From Mycobacterium sp. (GTDB taxonomy: Bacteria; Actinomycetota; Actinomycetes; Mycobacteriales; Mycobacteriaceae): a DNA stretch of 64,000 nt. Positions 16,531 to 29,625 of this stretch are shown piece after piece. The stretch covers positions 1 to 64,000 of the forward strand of contig NZ_JAFBAR010000089.1 in the NCBI RefSeq assembly GCF_019247635.1, in the 5' to 3' direction. The notes under the pieces are model-generated. The model was given only the letters and a program-made list of their open reading frames with translations. It had not been told where the DNA came from and made no database searches. How positions within the stretch are numbered: the first letter of the stretch is position 1; each line of letters opens with the position of its first letter. The position numbers and the translations under genes were made by a program.

Positions 16531-17946
16531 GTGCTGACGCGCATCGTGGTCATTGGCGGTGGCCCGGCAGGTTACGAAGCCGCCCTGGTGGCGGCCACCT
16601 CACATCCGGACACGACGCAGGTCACTGTCATCGACTCCGAAGGCATCGGCGGTGCCGCCGTCCTGGACGACTGCGTGCCGTCGAAGACGTTCATCGCCTC
16701 CACCTGGCTGCGCACCGAGCTGCGCCGGGCCCCGCGACTGGGTTTTGACATCGACATCGACGACGCCAAGATCTTGCTGCCGCAGATCCACGCCAGGGTC
16801 AAGAGGCTGGCCGCCGAACAGTCGGCTGACATCGCGGCCCAGCTGCGCAGCATGGGCGTTCACCTCGTCGCCGGGCGCGGCGAGTTGGTCGACCCCACCC
16901 CCGGGCTGGCGCGCCACCGCGTCAGGGCGACCGCCGCCGACGGCACCACCAGCGAGCACGACGCCGACGTCGTGCTGATCGCCACGGGCGCCAGCCCGCG
17001 AATTTTGCCGTCGGCACAGCCGGACGGCGAACGCATTCTCACCTGGCGGCAACTTTACGATTTGGAGGAGCTGCCCGAGCACCTCATCGTGGTGGGCTCG
17101 GGGGTCACCGGTGCCGAGTTCGTGCACGCCTACACCGAATTGGGGGTACCGGTGACCGTGGCGGCCAGCCGCGACAGGGTGTTGCCCTATGAGGACGCCG
17201 ACGCCGCTTTGGTGCTGGAAGAGTCCTTCGCCGAGCGTGGCGTCCGGCTGTTCAAGAACGCTCGGGCGGCCTCCGTCGTCCGCACCGACAACGGTGTCCT
17301 GGTCACGATGACCGACGGCCGTACCGTCGAGGGCAGCCACGCCCTGATGACCATCGGCTCGGTGCCCAACACCGGCGGCCTGGGACTCGAGCGGGTCGGC
17401 ATCGAGCTCGGGCCGGGCAACTACCTGACCGTGGACCGGGTGTCGCGCACCTCGGTGTCAGGAATCTATGCCGCGGGCGACTGCACGGGTCTGCTGCTGC
17501 TGGCGTCGGTCGCCGCGATGCAGGGCCGGATCGCGATGTATCACGCGCTGGGCGAGGGCGTCAGCCCGATCCGGTTGCGCACCGTCGCGGCAACGGTTTT
17601 CACCAGACCCGAGATCGCGGCGGTCGGCGTTCCACAGTCGGCGATCGACGACGGGTCGTTCAGCGCCCGGACGCTCATGCTGCCGTTGCGGACCAATGCC
17701 CGCGCCAAGATGTCGGGGCTGCGACAGGGTTTCGTCAAGATCTTTTGCCGGCAATCTACCGGGGTGGTGATCGGTGGCGTGGTGGTCGCGCCGATCGCAT
17801 CGGAGTTGATCCTGCCCATCGCCGTGGCCGTAACCAACCGCATCACCGTCAACGAGCTGGCGCAGACGCTGGCCGTCTACCCGTCGCTGTCCGGTTCGAT
17901 CACCGAAGCGGCACGCCGGCTGATGGCGCACGACGATCTGGACTGA
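16531..17946 (+). CDS. lpdA: LpdA flavoprotein quinone reductase
   Basis: 471 residues from the GTG at 16531 (VLTRIVVIGGGPAGYEA). It has the FAD site GGGPAGYEAA, the NAD(P) site VVGSGVTGAE near 190, the second FAD motif GIYAAGDCTG near 312, and a dimerisation domain. The disulfide site of true lipoamide dehydrogenases (CxxxxC) is reduced to AAVLDDCVPSK, with one Cys. The usual C-terminal His of HxHPTxSE is Tyr (AVYPSLSGS). This is the state described for M. tuberculosis LpdA (Rv3303c), which reduces quinones with NAD(P)H and cannot act in pyruvate dehydrogenase. It lacks the ~22-residue C-terminal extension I recall for Rv3303c. It lies upstream of glpD2 on the same strand. Confidence 0.94.
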   Translation: MLTRIVVIGGGPAGYEAALVAATSHPDTTQVTVIDSEGIGGAAVLDDCVPSKTFIASTWLRTELRRAPRLGFDIDIDDAKILLPQIHARVKRLAAEQSADIAAQLRSMGVHLVAGRGELVDPTPGLARHRVRATAADGTTSEHDADVVLIATGASPRILPSAQPDGERILTWRQLYDLEELPEHLIVVGSGVTGAEFVHAYTELGVPVTVAASRDRVLPYEDADAALVLEESFAERGVRLFKNARAASVVRTDNGVLVTMTDGRTVEGSHALMTIGSVPNTGGLGLERVGIELGPGNYLTVDRVSRTSVSGIYAAGDCTGLLLLASVAAMQGRIAMYHALGEGVSPIRLRTVAATVFTRPEIAAVGVPQSAIDDGSFSARTLMLPLRTNARAKMSGLRQGFVKIFCRQSTGVVIGGVVVAPIASELILPIAVAVTNRITVNELAQTLAVYPSLSGSITEAARRLMAHDDLD

Positions 17947-18030
17947 AAGCGCGACAGAAAGCAACGCAAATAGCACGTAGCCTGGGTTGGGCAACACCTA
18001 CTGACGAGTAACCGAGAGGAATCTGGTTTC

Positions 18031-19785
18031 GTGAGCAACCCGAACGATCCGGTGGAGGGCGAGCGCCGGCCGGCGTCGTTGCTAAACCCCGAGCAACGCG
18101 CGGCGGCCTGGGAACGACTCGGTACCGAGCAGTTCGACGTTGTGGTCATCGGTGGCGGGGTGGTGGGCTCGGGGTGCGCGCTGGACGCGGCCACCCGGGG
18201 TCTCAAGGTAGCCCTGGTCGAGGCGCGAGACTTGGCGTCGGGCACGTCGAGCCGCTCGTCGAAGATGTTCCACGGAGGGCTTCGTTATCTCGAACAACTG
18301 GAATTCGGGTTGGTCCGGGAGGCGCTCTACGAACGTGAGCTCTCGCTGACCACGTTGGCGCCGCATCTGGTCAAGCCGTTGCCGTTCTTGTTTCCGTTGA
18401 CCAAGCGTTGGTGGGAGCGGCCCTACATCGCCGCCGGAATCTTCCTCTACGACCGACTCGGCGGCTCGAAATCGGTTCCGGCACAGAAACATTTGACCCG
18501 CGCCGGGGCGCTGCGGTTGAGTCCGGGCCTGAAGCGCAGTTCGCTGATCGGTGGCATTCGTTATTACGACACCGTCGTCGACGACGCCCGGCACACCATG
18601 ACGGTGGCGCGCACCGCGGCGCACTACGGCGCGGTCGTTCGCAGCTCGACACAGGCGGTCGCGTTGCTGCGCGAGGGCGATCGGGTGACCGGCGTTCGGG
18701 TGCGCGACTCCGAGGACGGCTCGATCACCGAAGTCCGGGGCCATGTGGTGGTCAACGCGACCGGCGTGTGGACCGACGAGATTCAGGCTTTGTCCAAGCA
18801 GCGCGGCCGATTTCAGGTGCGCGCCTCCAAGGGTGTGCACGTAGTGGTCCCGCGGGACCGGGTCGTCAGCGACGCGGCGATGATCCTGCGCACCGAGAAG
18901 TCGGTCATGTTCATCATTCCGTGGGGGAGTCACTGGATCATTGGCACCACCGACACCGAGTGGAACCTCGACCTGGCCCACCCCGCGGCCACCAAGGCCG
19001 ACATCGACTACATCCTGGGCACCGTCAACGAGGTGCTGGCAACGCCGTTGACGCACGGCGACATCGACGGGGTGTACGCCGGGCTGCGCCCGCTGCTCGC
19101 CGGCGAAAGCGACGACACCTCCAAACTGTCCCGCGAGCACGCCGTGGCCGTGCCGGCAGCGGGGCTGGTGGCTATCGCCGGTGGCAAGTACACGACCTAT
19201 CGCGTGATGGCCGCCGACGCGATCGACGCCGCGGTGCAATTCATTCCGGCCCGGGTCGCGCCCTCGATCACCGCGAAGGTGAGCCTGCTGGGCGCCGACG
19301 GCTACTTCGCGCTGATCAACCAGGCGGAGCACGTCGGCGCGCTGCAAGGCCTGCACCCATACCGCGTGCGACACTTGCTGGACCGCTACGGCTCGCTGAT
19401 TGACGAGGTGCTGGCGTTGGCATCGGACGCTCCGGGCCTGCTCAACCCGATCACCGAGGCCCCGGGCTATCTGAAGGTGGAAGCCCGCTACGCCGTCGTC
19501 GCCGAGGGTGCCCTGCACCTCGAGGACATCCTGGCCCGGCGGATGCGGATCTCGATCGAATACCCGCACCGCGGCGTGGACTGCGCGCGGGAGGTGGCCG
19601 AAGTCGTCGCGCCCGTGCTGGGCTGGAGCGTCTCGGACGTCGAGCGTGAGGTCGACAACTACACCGCCCGGGTGGAGGCCGAGGTGTTGTCCCAGGCTCA
19701 GCCCGACGACGTGTCCGCGGACGAGTTGCGTGCCAGCGCGCCCGAGGCGCGCGCCGAGATTCTCGAGCCGGTGCCACTCAATTGA
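18031..19785 (+). CDS. glpD2: Glycerol-3-phosphate dehydrogenase GlpD2
   Basis: 584 residues, GTG start with GAGAGGA ahead. FAD-dependent, membrane-associated oxidation of glycerol 3-phosphate to dihydroxyacetone phosphate with electrons passed to quinone. The Rossmann motif is VVVIGGGVVGSG (about 36-47), followed by GTSSRSSKMFHGGLRYLEQ (about 71-89), the family signature. IIPWGSHWIIGTTDTEW follows near 295, then GLRPLL near 350. A C-terminal DAO_C domain spans about 410-560. Matches Rv3302c. Its TGA overlaps the TTG start of the pseudouridine synthase; in H37Rv phoY1 lies between these two genes, as recalled. Confidence 0.96.
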   Translation: MSNPNDPVEGERRPASLLNPEQRAAAWERLGTEQFDVVVIGGGVVGSGCALDAATRGLKVALVEARDLASGTSSRSSKMFHGGLRYLEQLEFGLVREALYERELSLTTLAPHLVKPLPFLFPLTKRWWERPYIAAGIFLYDRLGGSKSVPAQKHLTRAGALRLSPGLKRSSLIGGIRYYDTVVDDARHTMTVARTAAHYGAVVRSSTQAVALLREGDRVTGVRVRDSEDGSITEVRGHVVVNATGVWTDEIQALSKQRGRFQVRASKGVHVVVPRDRVVSDAAMILRTEKSVMFIIPWGSHWIIGTTDTEWNLDLAHPAATKADIDYILGTVNEVLATPLTHGDIDGVYAGLRPLLAGESDDTSKLSREHAVAVPAAGLVAIAGGKYTTYRVMAADAIDAAVQFIPARVAPSITAKVSLLGADGYFALINQAEHVGALQGLHPYRVRHLLDRYGSLIDEVLALASDAPGLLNPITEAPGYLKVEARYAVVAEGALHLEDILARRMRISIEYPHRGVDCAREVAEVVAPVLGWSVSDVEREVDNYTARVEAEVLSQAQPDDVSADELRASAPEARAEILEPVPLN

Positions 19786-20639
19786 GGCCTGCGCCGCTGC
19801 CGGTTCGCGACGGTTTGGGCCCGGCACGGGTGCGGCTGCGGGGCGGACCGGTGCTGGCCGAGCTGACCGCCCGGTTCGGCGCGCGGGCAGCCGCGAAAGT
19901 CCTTGCCGGAGAGGTGGTTGACGCCGACGGGACGGTGGTCGACGCGGCCACCGAGCTCGCCCCGGGTGCCAGCGTGTACCTGTATCGGGATCTGCCCGAA
20001 GAGGTGCCCGTCCCCTTTGACATGCCGGTGCTGTATCAGGACGGGAACATCGTCGTTGTCGACAAGCCGCACTTCTTGGCGACCATGCCGCGGGGACGCC
20101 ACGTCGCGCAGAGCGCGCTGGTGCGGCTGCGTCGGGAACTGACGTTGCCGGAGCTGAGCCCGGCCCACCGCTTGGACCGGCTCACCGCCGGGGTGCTGCT
20201 GTTCACCACCCGGCGCGAGTTGCGGGGCCGGTACCAAACGCTTTTCGCCAACGGTGCGGTGCACAAGACCTACCTGGCGCGGGCGGCGGTTGATTCGGCG
20301 CTGGTGCTGCCGCAGCTGGTTCGCAGCCGCATCGTCAAGCGGCGCGGTCACCTGCAAGCGGTCTGCGAACCCGGTTCGCCCAACGCCGAGACGCTGGTCG
20401 AGCTGATATCCGCCGACGGCCTGTACCGGTTGACCCCGCGCACCGGACGCACTCACCAACTACGGGTGCACATGGCGTCGCTGGGTCTGCCGATCCTGGG
20501 AGATCCGTTGTACCCCAACGTCGTTGATGTCGCCCCTGACGATTTCGGTATGCCGCTGCAATTGCTGGCGCAGCGCATTGGCTTCGACGATCCACTCAGC
20601 GGCTCGCGCAGACAGTTCACCAGTCAGCGAGCGTTGTGA
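19782..20639 (+). CDS. RluA-family pseudouridine synthase (Rv3300c-like)
   Basis: 285 residues from the TTG at 19782, which overlaps the glpD2 stop. It converts uridine to pseudouridine in rRNA or tRNA. An S4-like N-terminal region (about 25-60) precedes the catalytic domain. The catalytic Asp is in the RluA motif PAHRLDRLTAGVLLF (about 127-141), and RTGRTHQLRVHMASLG near 225 is the second family signature. The RNA target is not known. Translation probably depends on ribosomes finishing glpD2. Confidence 0.9.
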   Translation: MRPAPLPVRDGLGPARVRLRGGPVLAELTARFGARAAAKVLAGEVVDADGTVVDAATELAPGASVYLYRDLPEEVPVPFDMPVLYQDGNIVVVDKPHFLATMPRGRHVAQSALVRLRRELTLPELSPAHRLDRLTAGVLLFTTRRELRGRYQTLFANGAVHKTYLARAAVDSALVLPQLVRSRIVKRRGHLQAVCEPGSPNAETLVELISADGLYRLTPRTGRTHQLRVHMASLGLPILGDPLYPNVVDVAPDDFGMPLQLLAQRIGFDDPLSGSRRQFTSQRAL

Positions 20640-20655
20640 CAGGCCGTGATTGGGT

Positions 20656-20979
20656 TTACGTGGCGGGCACGTCGGTCCTGTGCTGCGGGCAATACGCGTC
20701 GATGGCCGCGCCGACGAAGTAGCCGGAATGATAGGCGGGCATACTGCTGCTGTTCAGCACGTCGCTCGCCACATCGGAGGGCGACACGCCGTTGTCGAGT
20801 TTCGTGCAGACCAAATGCCCGGCCTCGATCGCGTGTGTCGGGGACATGTGGTCGCTGATGCCCTGGGATTTCAGCGATGCCAGGAATCGATCATCGGACG
20901 TGTCGGCGTGCGCGCTCGGCGTTGCGGCCAACAGGCCAATCGAGGCGGCTGCCAACACGGCTAGCAAGCGGGTAACCAT
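20656..20979 (-). CDS. DUF732 secreted protein
   Basis: 107 residues from the ATG at 20979, with AGGGAGC upstream. Signal peptide MVTRLLAVLAAASIGLLAAT, cut after AHA (about residue 26). The mature part follows the family plan: DDRFLASLKSQGIS, GHLVCTKLDNG, SGYFVGAAIDAYCPQH, with the two conserved cysteines. Exported proteins of unknown function, common in mycobacteria. It occupies the position of atsB (Rv3299c) in H37Rv, as recalled. Two dyads lie in its upstream region. Confidence 0.88.
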   Translation of the reverse strand: MVTRLLAVLAAASIGLLAATPSAHADTSDDRFLASLKSQGISDHMSPTHAIEAGHLVCTKLDNGVSPSDVASDVLNSSSMPAYHSGYFVGAAIDAYCPQHRTDVPAT

Positions 20980-21006
20980 CTGGGGTGCTCCCTGACTTGA
21001 GGTTGT

Positions 21007-21020
21007 TGTTGGCGCCAACA
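21007..21020. promoter_or_regulatory. Perfect 14-base palindrome upstream of the DUF732 gene
   Basis: TGTTGGCGCCAACA, 28 bases upstream of the ATG at 20979. A candidate operator. Confidence 0.5.
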
Positions 21021-21043
21021 CAGCCGCCAACCCTTGGTACGGC

Positions 21044-21067
21044 ATTACTACTGTTTCCAGCAGTAAT
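21044..21067. promoter_or_regulatory. 24-base dyad upstream of the DUF732 gene
   Basis: ATTACTACTG and CAGCAGTAAT (9 of 10 complementary) around a TTTC centre. It is AT-rich against its surroundings and 65 bases from the DUF732 start, so it may be the operator of a TetR- or GntR-type regulator. Confidence 0.5.
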
Positions 21068-21420
21068 TGTTGCGTTGTTGCGACCGTAGTTCTAGGTAGC
21101 CGACTGTTTGTGCATGCTTTGTTCACCCTCGGGACAACTCAGGGACGTGAAAGACGGCGCGACGTCGGTTGCGGAATGCGCCTGATATCCGTTGCGCCAC
21201 AACGCAAGCACGAAGTTCTGCGTGAGGTAACCCAACGCCGCGGTTCGGTCCTGCCGCGCCAGAGTCGCAATAACGTTTGAATTTGTTCGCAGCGATCCGA
21301 AATGAGCGTGCCGGCGCCGATCGTCCGCAGGGCCCCGGGTAGGAGGACAACGACTCGGGCAGTTCCTACGAGATCCACCCGGGTTGCCGGTCACTCTCGT
21401 CAATCCGACAGTGCGAGCGG

Positions 21421-21426
21421 TAATTT
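21421..21426 (+). promoter_or_regulatory. -10 box of lpqC
   Basis: TAATTT, six bases before the ATG at 21433; no ribosome site is visible. Confidence 0.5.
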
Positions 21427-21432
21427 GACGAC

Positions 21433-22347
21433 ATGCCCCGGGCGCGACTGCTGTCGTCGATCGTCCTGGTGTGCTGCCTGACCGGGTGTGGGGCGCATCG
21501 GGTGCAAGCCGCGGCCCGGGACCAGGCCGGCACTTTTGCGTTCGGCGGCCTGAACCGGACCTACACCGTGCATGTGCCGCCCGGCCCGCCCGTGGGCCTG
21601 GTGCTCAACCTGCACGGTGGCGGGGGCACCGGCACCGGGCAGGAGGATCTGACGGACTTCGACGCCGTCGCCGACACCGGCAACCTCGCGGTGGTCTACC
21701 CCGACGGATACGACAACAGCTGGGCCGACGGCAGGGGGGCCTCGCCGGCGGACCGCCGCCATGTCGACGACGTCGGATTCCTGGTCGCGCTGGTGGGCAA
21801 GCTGCAGAACGATCTTGGCGTGCCCGCCGGACACGTCTTCGCCACCGGCCTGTCAAACGGGGGCTTCATGTCCAACCGGCTGGCGTGTGATCGCGCCGAC
21901 GTGTTCGCCGCGATCGCGCCCGTCGCGGGCACGCTCGGAGTGGGTGCGGCCTGTCATCCCTCCCGCGAGGTGTCCGTGCTGGAGTCGCACGGGACCGCGG
22001 ATGCGGTGGTGCCGTTCAACGGCGGAGACGTGCACGGTCGTGGCGGGGTCAGCCACTCCATCTCGGCGACCAGCATGGTGGACCAGTGGCGTGCGGCCGA
22101 CGGCTGCCAGGGCGATCCGGTGGCCCAGCAGCTGCCGGACGTCGGAGACGGGACCACCGTGCGCCGGTTCGATTCCACGGCGTGCGCGGCCTCCACCGAA
22201 GTGGTTTTCTACCGAATCGAAAACGGTGGTCACACGTGGCCGGGCGGCAAGCAGTATCTGCCGAAGGCCATCATCGGGCCCACCACCGTCACTTTCGACG
22301 CGTCGCAAGTCATCGCCCAATTTTTCCTGACACACGGACGTGGCTAA
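21433..22347 (+). CDS. lpqC: Lipoprotein esterase LpqC
   Basis: 304 residues. A lipoprotein signal peptide ends in the lipobox LTGC (Cys19). The alpha/beta hydrolase domain is of the polyhydroxybutyrate depolymerase/feruloyl esterase type: oxyanion region NLHGGGGTG, nucleophile elbow GLSNGG (Ser near 140), acid HGTADAVVP (Asp near 195), and catalytic His in NGGHTWPGG near 265. Length and lipobox match Rv3298c. Expected on the outer face of the cytoplasmic membrane; the natural ester substrate is unknown. Confidence 0.92.
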   Translation: MPRARLLSSIVLVCCLTGCGAHRVQAAARDQAGTFAFGGLNRTYTVHVPPGPPVGLVLNLHGGGGTGTGQEDLTDFDAVADTGNLAVVYPDGYDNSWADGRGASPADRRHVDDVGFLVALVGKLQNDLGVPAGHVFATGLSNGGFMSNRLACDRADVFAAIAPVAGTLGVGAACHPSREVSVLESHGTADAVVPFNGGDVHGRGGVSHSISATSMVDQWRAADGCQGDPVAQQLPDVGDGTTVRRFDSTACAASTEVVFYRIENGGHTWPGGKQYLPKAIIGPTTVTFDASQVIAQFFLTHGRG

Positions 22348-22446
22348 ACTTGCGGCGTCGCCTGGCGCGCAATGTTCGAGGGCTGGTTTCAAGTTTGTAA
22401 ACCGAAAGTTCCAAAAATTTTCCGATGGCCGTCAAAATTAGCTCTC

Positions 22447-23571
22447 ATGGAGTTCACTTCTTTGCCGCCCGAGGTCATTGCCGCGCTGATCCACTCGGGG
22501 CCCGGTGCTGAACCACTGATCGAGGCTTCCGGTGCGTGGCAGGGGCTCGGTACCAGCCTGGACGATACCGCCGGCATCTATGCGGGGGTGGTGGGGCCGC
22601 TGTCCGGGGTCTGGCAGGGTCCCTCGGCGGCGGCGATGGTCGCGGCGGTCGACCCCTACGTCGCCTGGATGCGCAGCACCGCACAGCAATGCCAGCAGAC
22701 AGCCGCGTCGCTCCAGGACGCGGCGGCGGCATTCGCCTCCGCCAGTGCGGCGGTGGTTCCCGTCTCGGCGGTCACCGCGAACAGGACGCGGTTGGCTCAG
22801 CTGTTGGCCACCAACCGGTTCGGGAGCAATCTTCCGGCCATCGCCCAGACCGAAGACGAATACCAGAGCATGTGGGCGAACAACTCCGCGGTGATGGATC
22901 GCTATCAGGCGGCCTCGGCGCAGGCCACGACGTTGTCCCCGTTCACGTCCCCGCCGTCGATCACCAGCGCGACAGGGACGGCCGGCCAGAGCAGTGCGAC
23001 ATCGGCCGCCGCCACCCCGGCGGACCCGGTCTCGGACGCGATCTCTGAGATAACGTCGCTTATCGGCTTCCCGGACCCCAACAGCGGCTATTTCGGACTG
23101 GCGAACACCTACGCCAACCAGTTCATCTCGTCCGGCTTCCCGATCAATCTGCTCAGCTACCTGGCCCAGAACACCCAGGCGCAGGCGTTCCAGGGGTTGG
23201 GTGACATTGGCGCGGGCCTGTCGGAAGGGGAGTCCGCACTGGGAGCTTCGACGGCTAATTTGTCCGCTGCGATCAGAGGCGGTATGTCGGCGCCGACGGC
23301 GGCGATGGGCGTCGGCGTGACGGTCGGCAAGCTGACGGCGCCGCCTGCCGTCGTGGGGCTGTTGCCCGCGACGCAGACGCCGGTCCAACTCGCGTCGTCG
23401 GCAACTCCGCTCACCGCCGTCGACTCCGGCTTCCCCATGCCGCCGCTGATGCCGCCGCCGATCTCGGCGGGCAGCGGTTGGCGCAAGCGGAAGCAGACGA
23501 AGTACGAAGACATCGCGATCGGCGCGGAACTCAAGGGAACGGTGATGCCCCGACCGCCCTCCGCGGGATGA
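22447..23571 (+). CDS. PPE-family protein
   Basis: 374 residues from the ATG at 22447 (MEFTSLPPEVIAALIHSGPG); a longer frame from 22372 would precede the PPE start. The PPE domain (about 1-175) has WQGPSAAAM near 58 and a helix-rich second half ending MWANNSAVMDRYQ. The C-terminal part has GVTVGKLTAPPAV, a weak form of the SVP motif (GxxSVPxxW), and a charged tail WRKRKQTKYEDIAIG that ends VMPRPPSAG, as in several PPE-SVP proteins. Probably an ESX-secreted protein. No PE gene is adjacent. An AT-rich tract (22393-22440) precedes it. It is inserted between lpqC and nei relative to H37Rv. Confidence 0.9.
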   Translation: MEFTSLPPEVIAALIHSGPGAEPLIEASGAWQGLGTSLDDTAGIYAGVVGPLSGVWQGPSAAAMVAAVDPYVAWMRSTAQQCQQTAASLQDAAAAFASASAAVVPVSAVTANRTRLAQLLATNRFGSNLPAIAQTEDEYQSMWANNSAVMDRYQAASAQATTLSPFTSPPSITSATGTAGQSSATSAAATPADPVSDAISEITSLIGFPDPNSGYFGLANTYANQFISSGFPINLLSYLAQNTQAQAFQGLGDIGAGLSEGESALGASTANLSAAIRGGMSAPTAAMGVGVTVGKLTAPPAVVGLLPATQTPVQLASSATPLTAVDSGFPMPPLMPPPISAGSGWRKRKQTKYEDIAIGAELKGTVMPRPPSAG

Positions 23572-23584
23572 GGGCCGGCTACCG

Positions 23585-23791
23585 CTAGCGGTGCACGCCT
23601 TGCAGGTCGGCGAGACCGTTCTGGACTCCTCTGGTCACGTCGTCGCCCGGCCCGCTGTTGGAGACCCTGTTGGCCTGGTCGCAACTGCAGCTGAGGTTGC
23701 CGAACACGCTGGGGTCGGCACCGGCCGGAGCCGCAACACCCACGGCAACAACGAACGTAATCGCGGCGCCGAACGCCAATTTCGGTATCAC
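23585..23791 (-). CDS. Small secreted protein, 68 residues
   Basis: GTG start with GGAGAG six bases upstream. MIPKLAFGAAITFVVAVGVA is a signal peptide, cut after AGA (about residue 25), leaving a mature peptide of about 43 residues with a CSC motif (FGNLSCSCDQANR) and a LADLQGVHR end. No known family was recognised with certainty; such short exported peptides with two cysteines are frequent in mycobacteria. It converges with the PPE gene. The stop lies in a perfect palindrome, ACCGCTAGCGGT (23581-23592). Confidence 0.72.
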   Translation of the reverse strand: MIPKLAFGAAITFVVAVGVAAPAGADPSVFGNLSCSCDQANRVSNSGPGDDVTRGVQNGLADLQGVHR

Positions 23792-23879
23792 TATGGCTCT
23801 CCGTGAATAGTGGTTTGACGGAGTCTATCGGCAGTTGTCTCGGATGGCGTGCAGCGTAGATGACGTTGTTGTTACGAAG

Positions 23880-24224
23880 TCACGAAGCATAATTCGGGCA
23901 GTACGCGGCGATGCTGGCGCCGACAAAATACCCCGCGAGGTAGCCGGACAGGTCGCTGTTTTGCATCACTTCGGCCGCGATCTCGGCAGTCGATCTGCCG
24001 TGCCCGAGTTCGTCGCAAACCTCGTGCGCGGCGGTGAGGGCGGTTTGCGGTGAGCCGAAATTGATGCCCTTGGCCGTGATCGCGGCGAGGAACGCGTCAT
24101 CGGTGTGGTCGGCGCGGGCGGCCGGGCCGGTCACCGCCGCGAGACCCAACAGCGCGACCGCCGCGAAAAGCCCGGCCAGCAGTGATCGCACTGTGCCGTG
24201 CGAGCGCACGCGGACGGTCCTCAT
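23880..24224 (-). CDS. DUF732 secreted protein
   Basis: 114 residues from the ATG at 24224. A basic start (MRTVRVRSHGTVRS) and hydrophobic core form a signal peptide cut after ARA near residue 38. The mature part has TDDAFLAAITAKGINFGSP, AAHEVCDELGHG and GYFVGASIAAYCPNY, the DUF732 pattern with two cysteines. It shares YFVGA-IxAYCP with the protein at 20.7 kb. Exported; function unknown. Confidence 0.88.
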   Translation of the reverse strand: MRTVRVRSHGTVRSLLAGLFAAVALLGLAAVTGPAARADHTDDAFLAAITAKGINFGSPQTALTAAHEVCDELGHGRSTAEIAAEVMQNSDLSGYLAGYFVGASIAAYCPNYAS

Positions 24225-24288
24225 TTGTGACGATCATCGCATGCACCCGGCACCGCCGGACCGGTCGCATGTGCCGAGCCGGGACCGT

Positions 24289-25044
24289 TCAGGCTTGGCA
24301 GGCCGGACACCAATACCTGACCCGCTCGCCGCTGCCGTCGTAGTCGATCGGTGTGCCGCAGCGGCGGCACGGCTGGCCGGCCCGCCCGTACACCCATAGC
24401 TGCCGGCCCGCCCGGGTGTCGCCGGTGGTGCTGCGGTTCCAGCGGAACCGGTTGGCCCACAGCATGTCTCGGGCCCGGGCGACCAGACGCCGCGGGTTGC
24501 CGACCGCCCCGATCGGCGCGGTCGGTAGATGTCCGCTGACAAAGCACAATTCGTTGCAGTAAACGTTGCCGATCCCGGCCAGGACCCGTTGGTCGAGCAG
24601 GGCTTCGGCGATGGGCCGGTCCGGCTGTGCGGTCAGGTTGGCCACGGCAAGCGCGGGGTCCCAGTCCTCGCCCAACAGATCGGGTCCAAGGTGCGCCACG
24701 ACGGCGTCGTCCTGGTCGCGGTCCAGGATCTGCAGTACCCCCAGGTCGACGCCGACAGCGCGGATACCGTTGGCTTCCAGGATGATTCGTGCACGGTGAT
24801 CCACCCGTGTCGCGCGGGTGCCGACCCGCCAGCTGCCGTCCATTTTCAGATGCGAGTGGATGCTGGCCGGCCCGACGCGGATGAACAGATGCTTGCCCCG
24901 ACTGAACACCTGGTCGACTGCCTGCCCGGTCAGGTCGACGGTGGCAAACCGTGGTACCCGCACGTCGCAGCGGGTCAGCGTCCGGCCGGCCAGATGCTCG
25001 CGCAGCGTGGCCGCCGTGTGCCAGACGGTGTCACCTTCGGGCAT
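24289..25044 (-). CDS. nei: Endonuclease VIII / DNA glycosylase Nei2
   Basis: 251 residues. It removes oxidised pyrimidines and cuts the abasic site in base excision repair. The N-terminal [11 protein letters not shown] supplies the catalytic Pro2 and Glu3 after removal of Met. HLKMDGSWR near 65 is part of the DNA-binding fold, [14 protein letters not shown] (about 155-168) is the helix-two-turn-helix, and the C-terminal zinc finger is [10 protein letters not shown]...YWCPACQA. Matches Rv3297. Three bases separate it from the lhr stop, so the pair forms a repair operon read from lhr. Confidence 0.95.
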   Translation of the reverse strand: MPEGDTVWHTAATLREHLAGRTLTRCDVRVPRFATVDLTGQAVDQVFSRGKHLFIRVGPASIHSHLKMDGSWRVGTRATRVDHRARIILEANGIRAVGVDLGVLQILDRDQDDAVVAHLGPDLLGEDWDPALAVANLTAQPDRPIAEALLDQRVLAGIGNVYCNELCFVSGHLPTAPIGAVGNPRRLVARARDMLWANRFRWNRSTTGDTRAGRQLWVYGRAGQPCRRCGTPIDYDGSGERVRYWCPACQA

Positions 25045-25047
25045 GGT

Positions 25048-29595
<4,548 letters not shown>

Positions 29596-29625
29596 CTGGC
29601 CATGGTGCCAACGGGGACCGACAAG

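Larger units (their letters stand above)
20980..21432. other. 453-base gap upstream of the DUF732 gene and lpqC
   Basis: Apart from two dyads near 21.0 kb and the lpqC -10 box, I see no gene. A 103-codon minus-strand frame (21092-21403) has no ribosome site, signal peptide or family motif and is not called. If a sulfatase (atsB) once lay here, no recognisable remnant remains. Confidence 0.6.

Noticed and set aside
21092..21403. Minus-strand frame of 103 codons upstream of the DUF732 gene
   Set aside because: No ribosome site, signal peptide or recognised family; composition does not resemble the neighbouring coding sequence.
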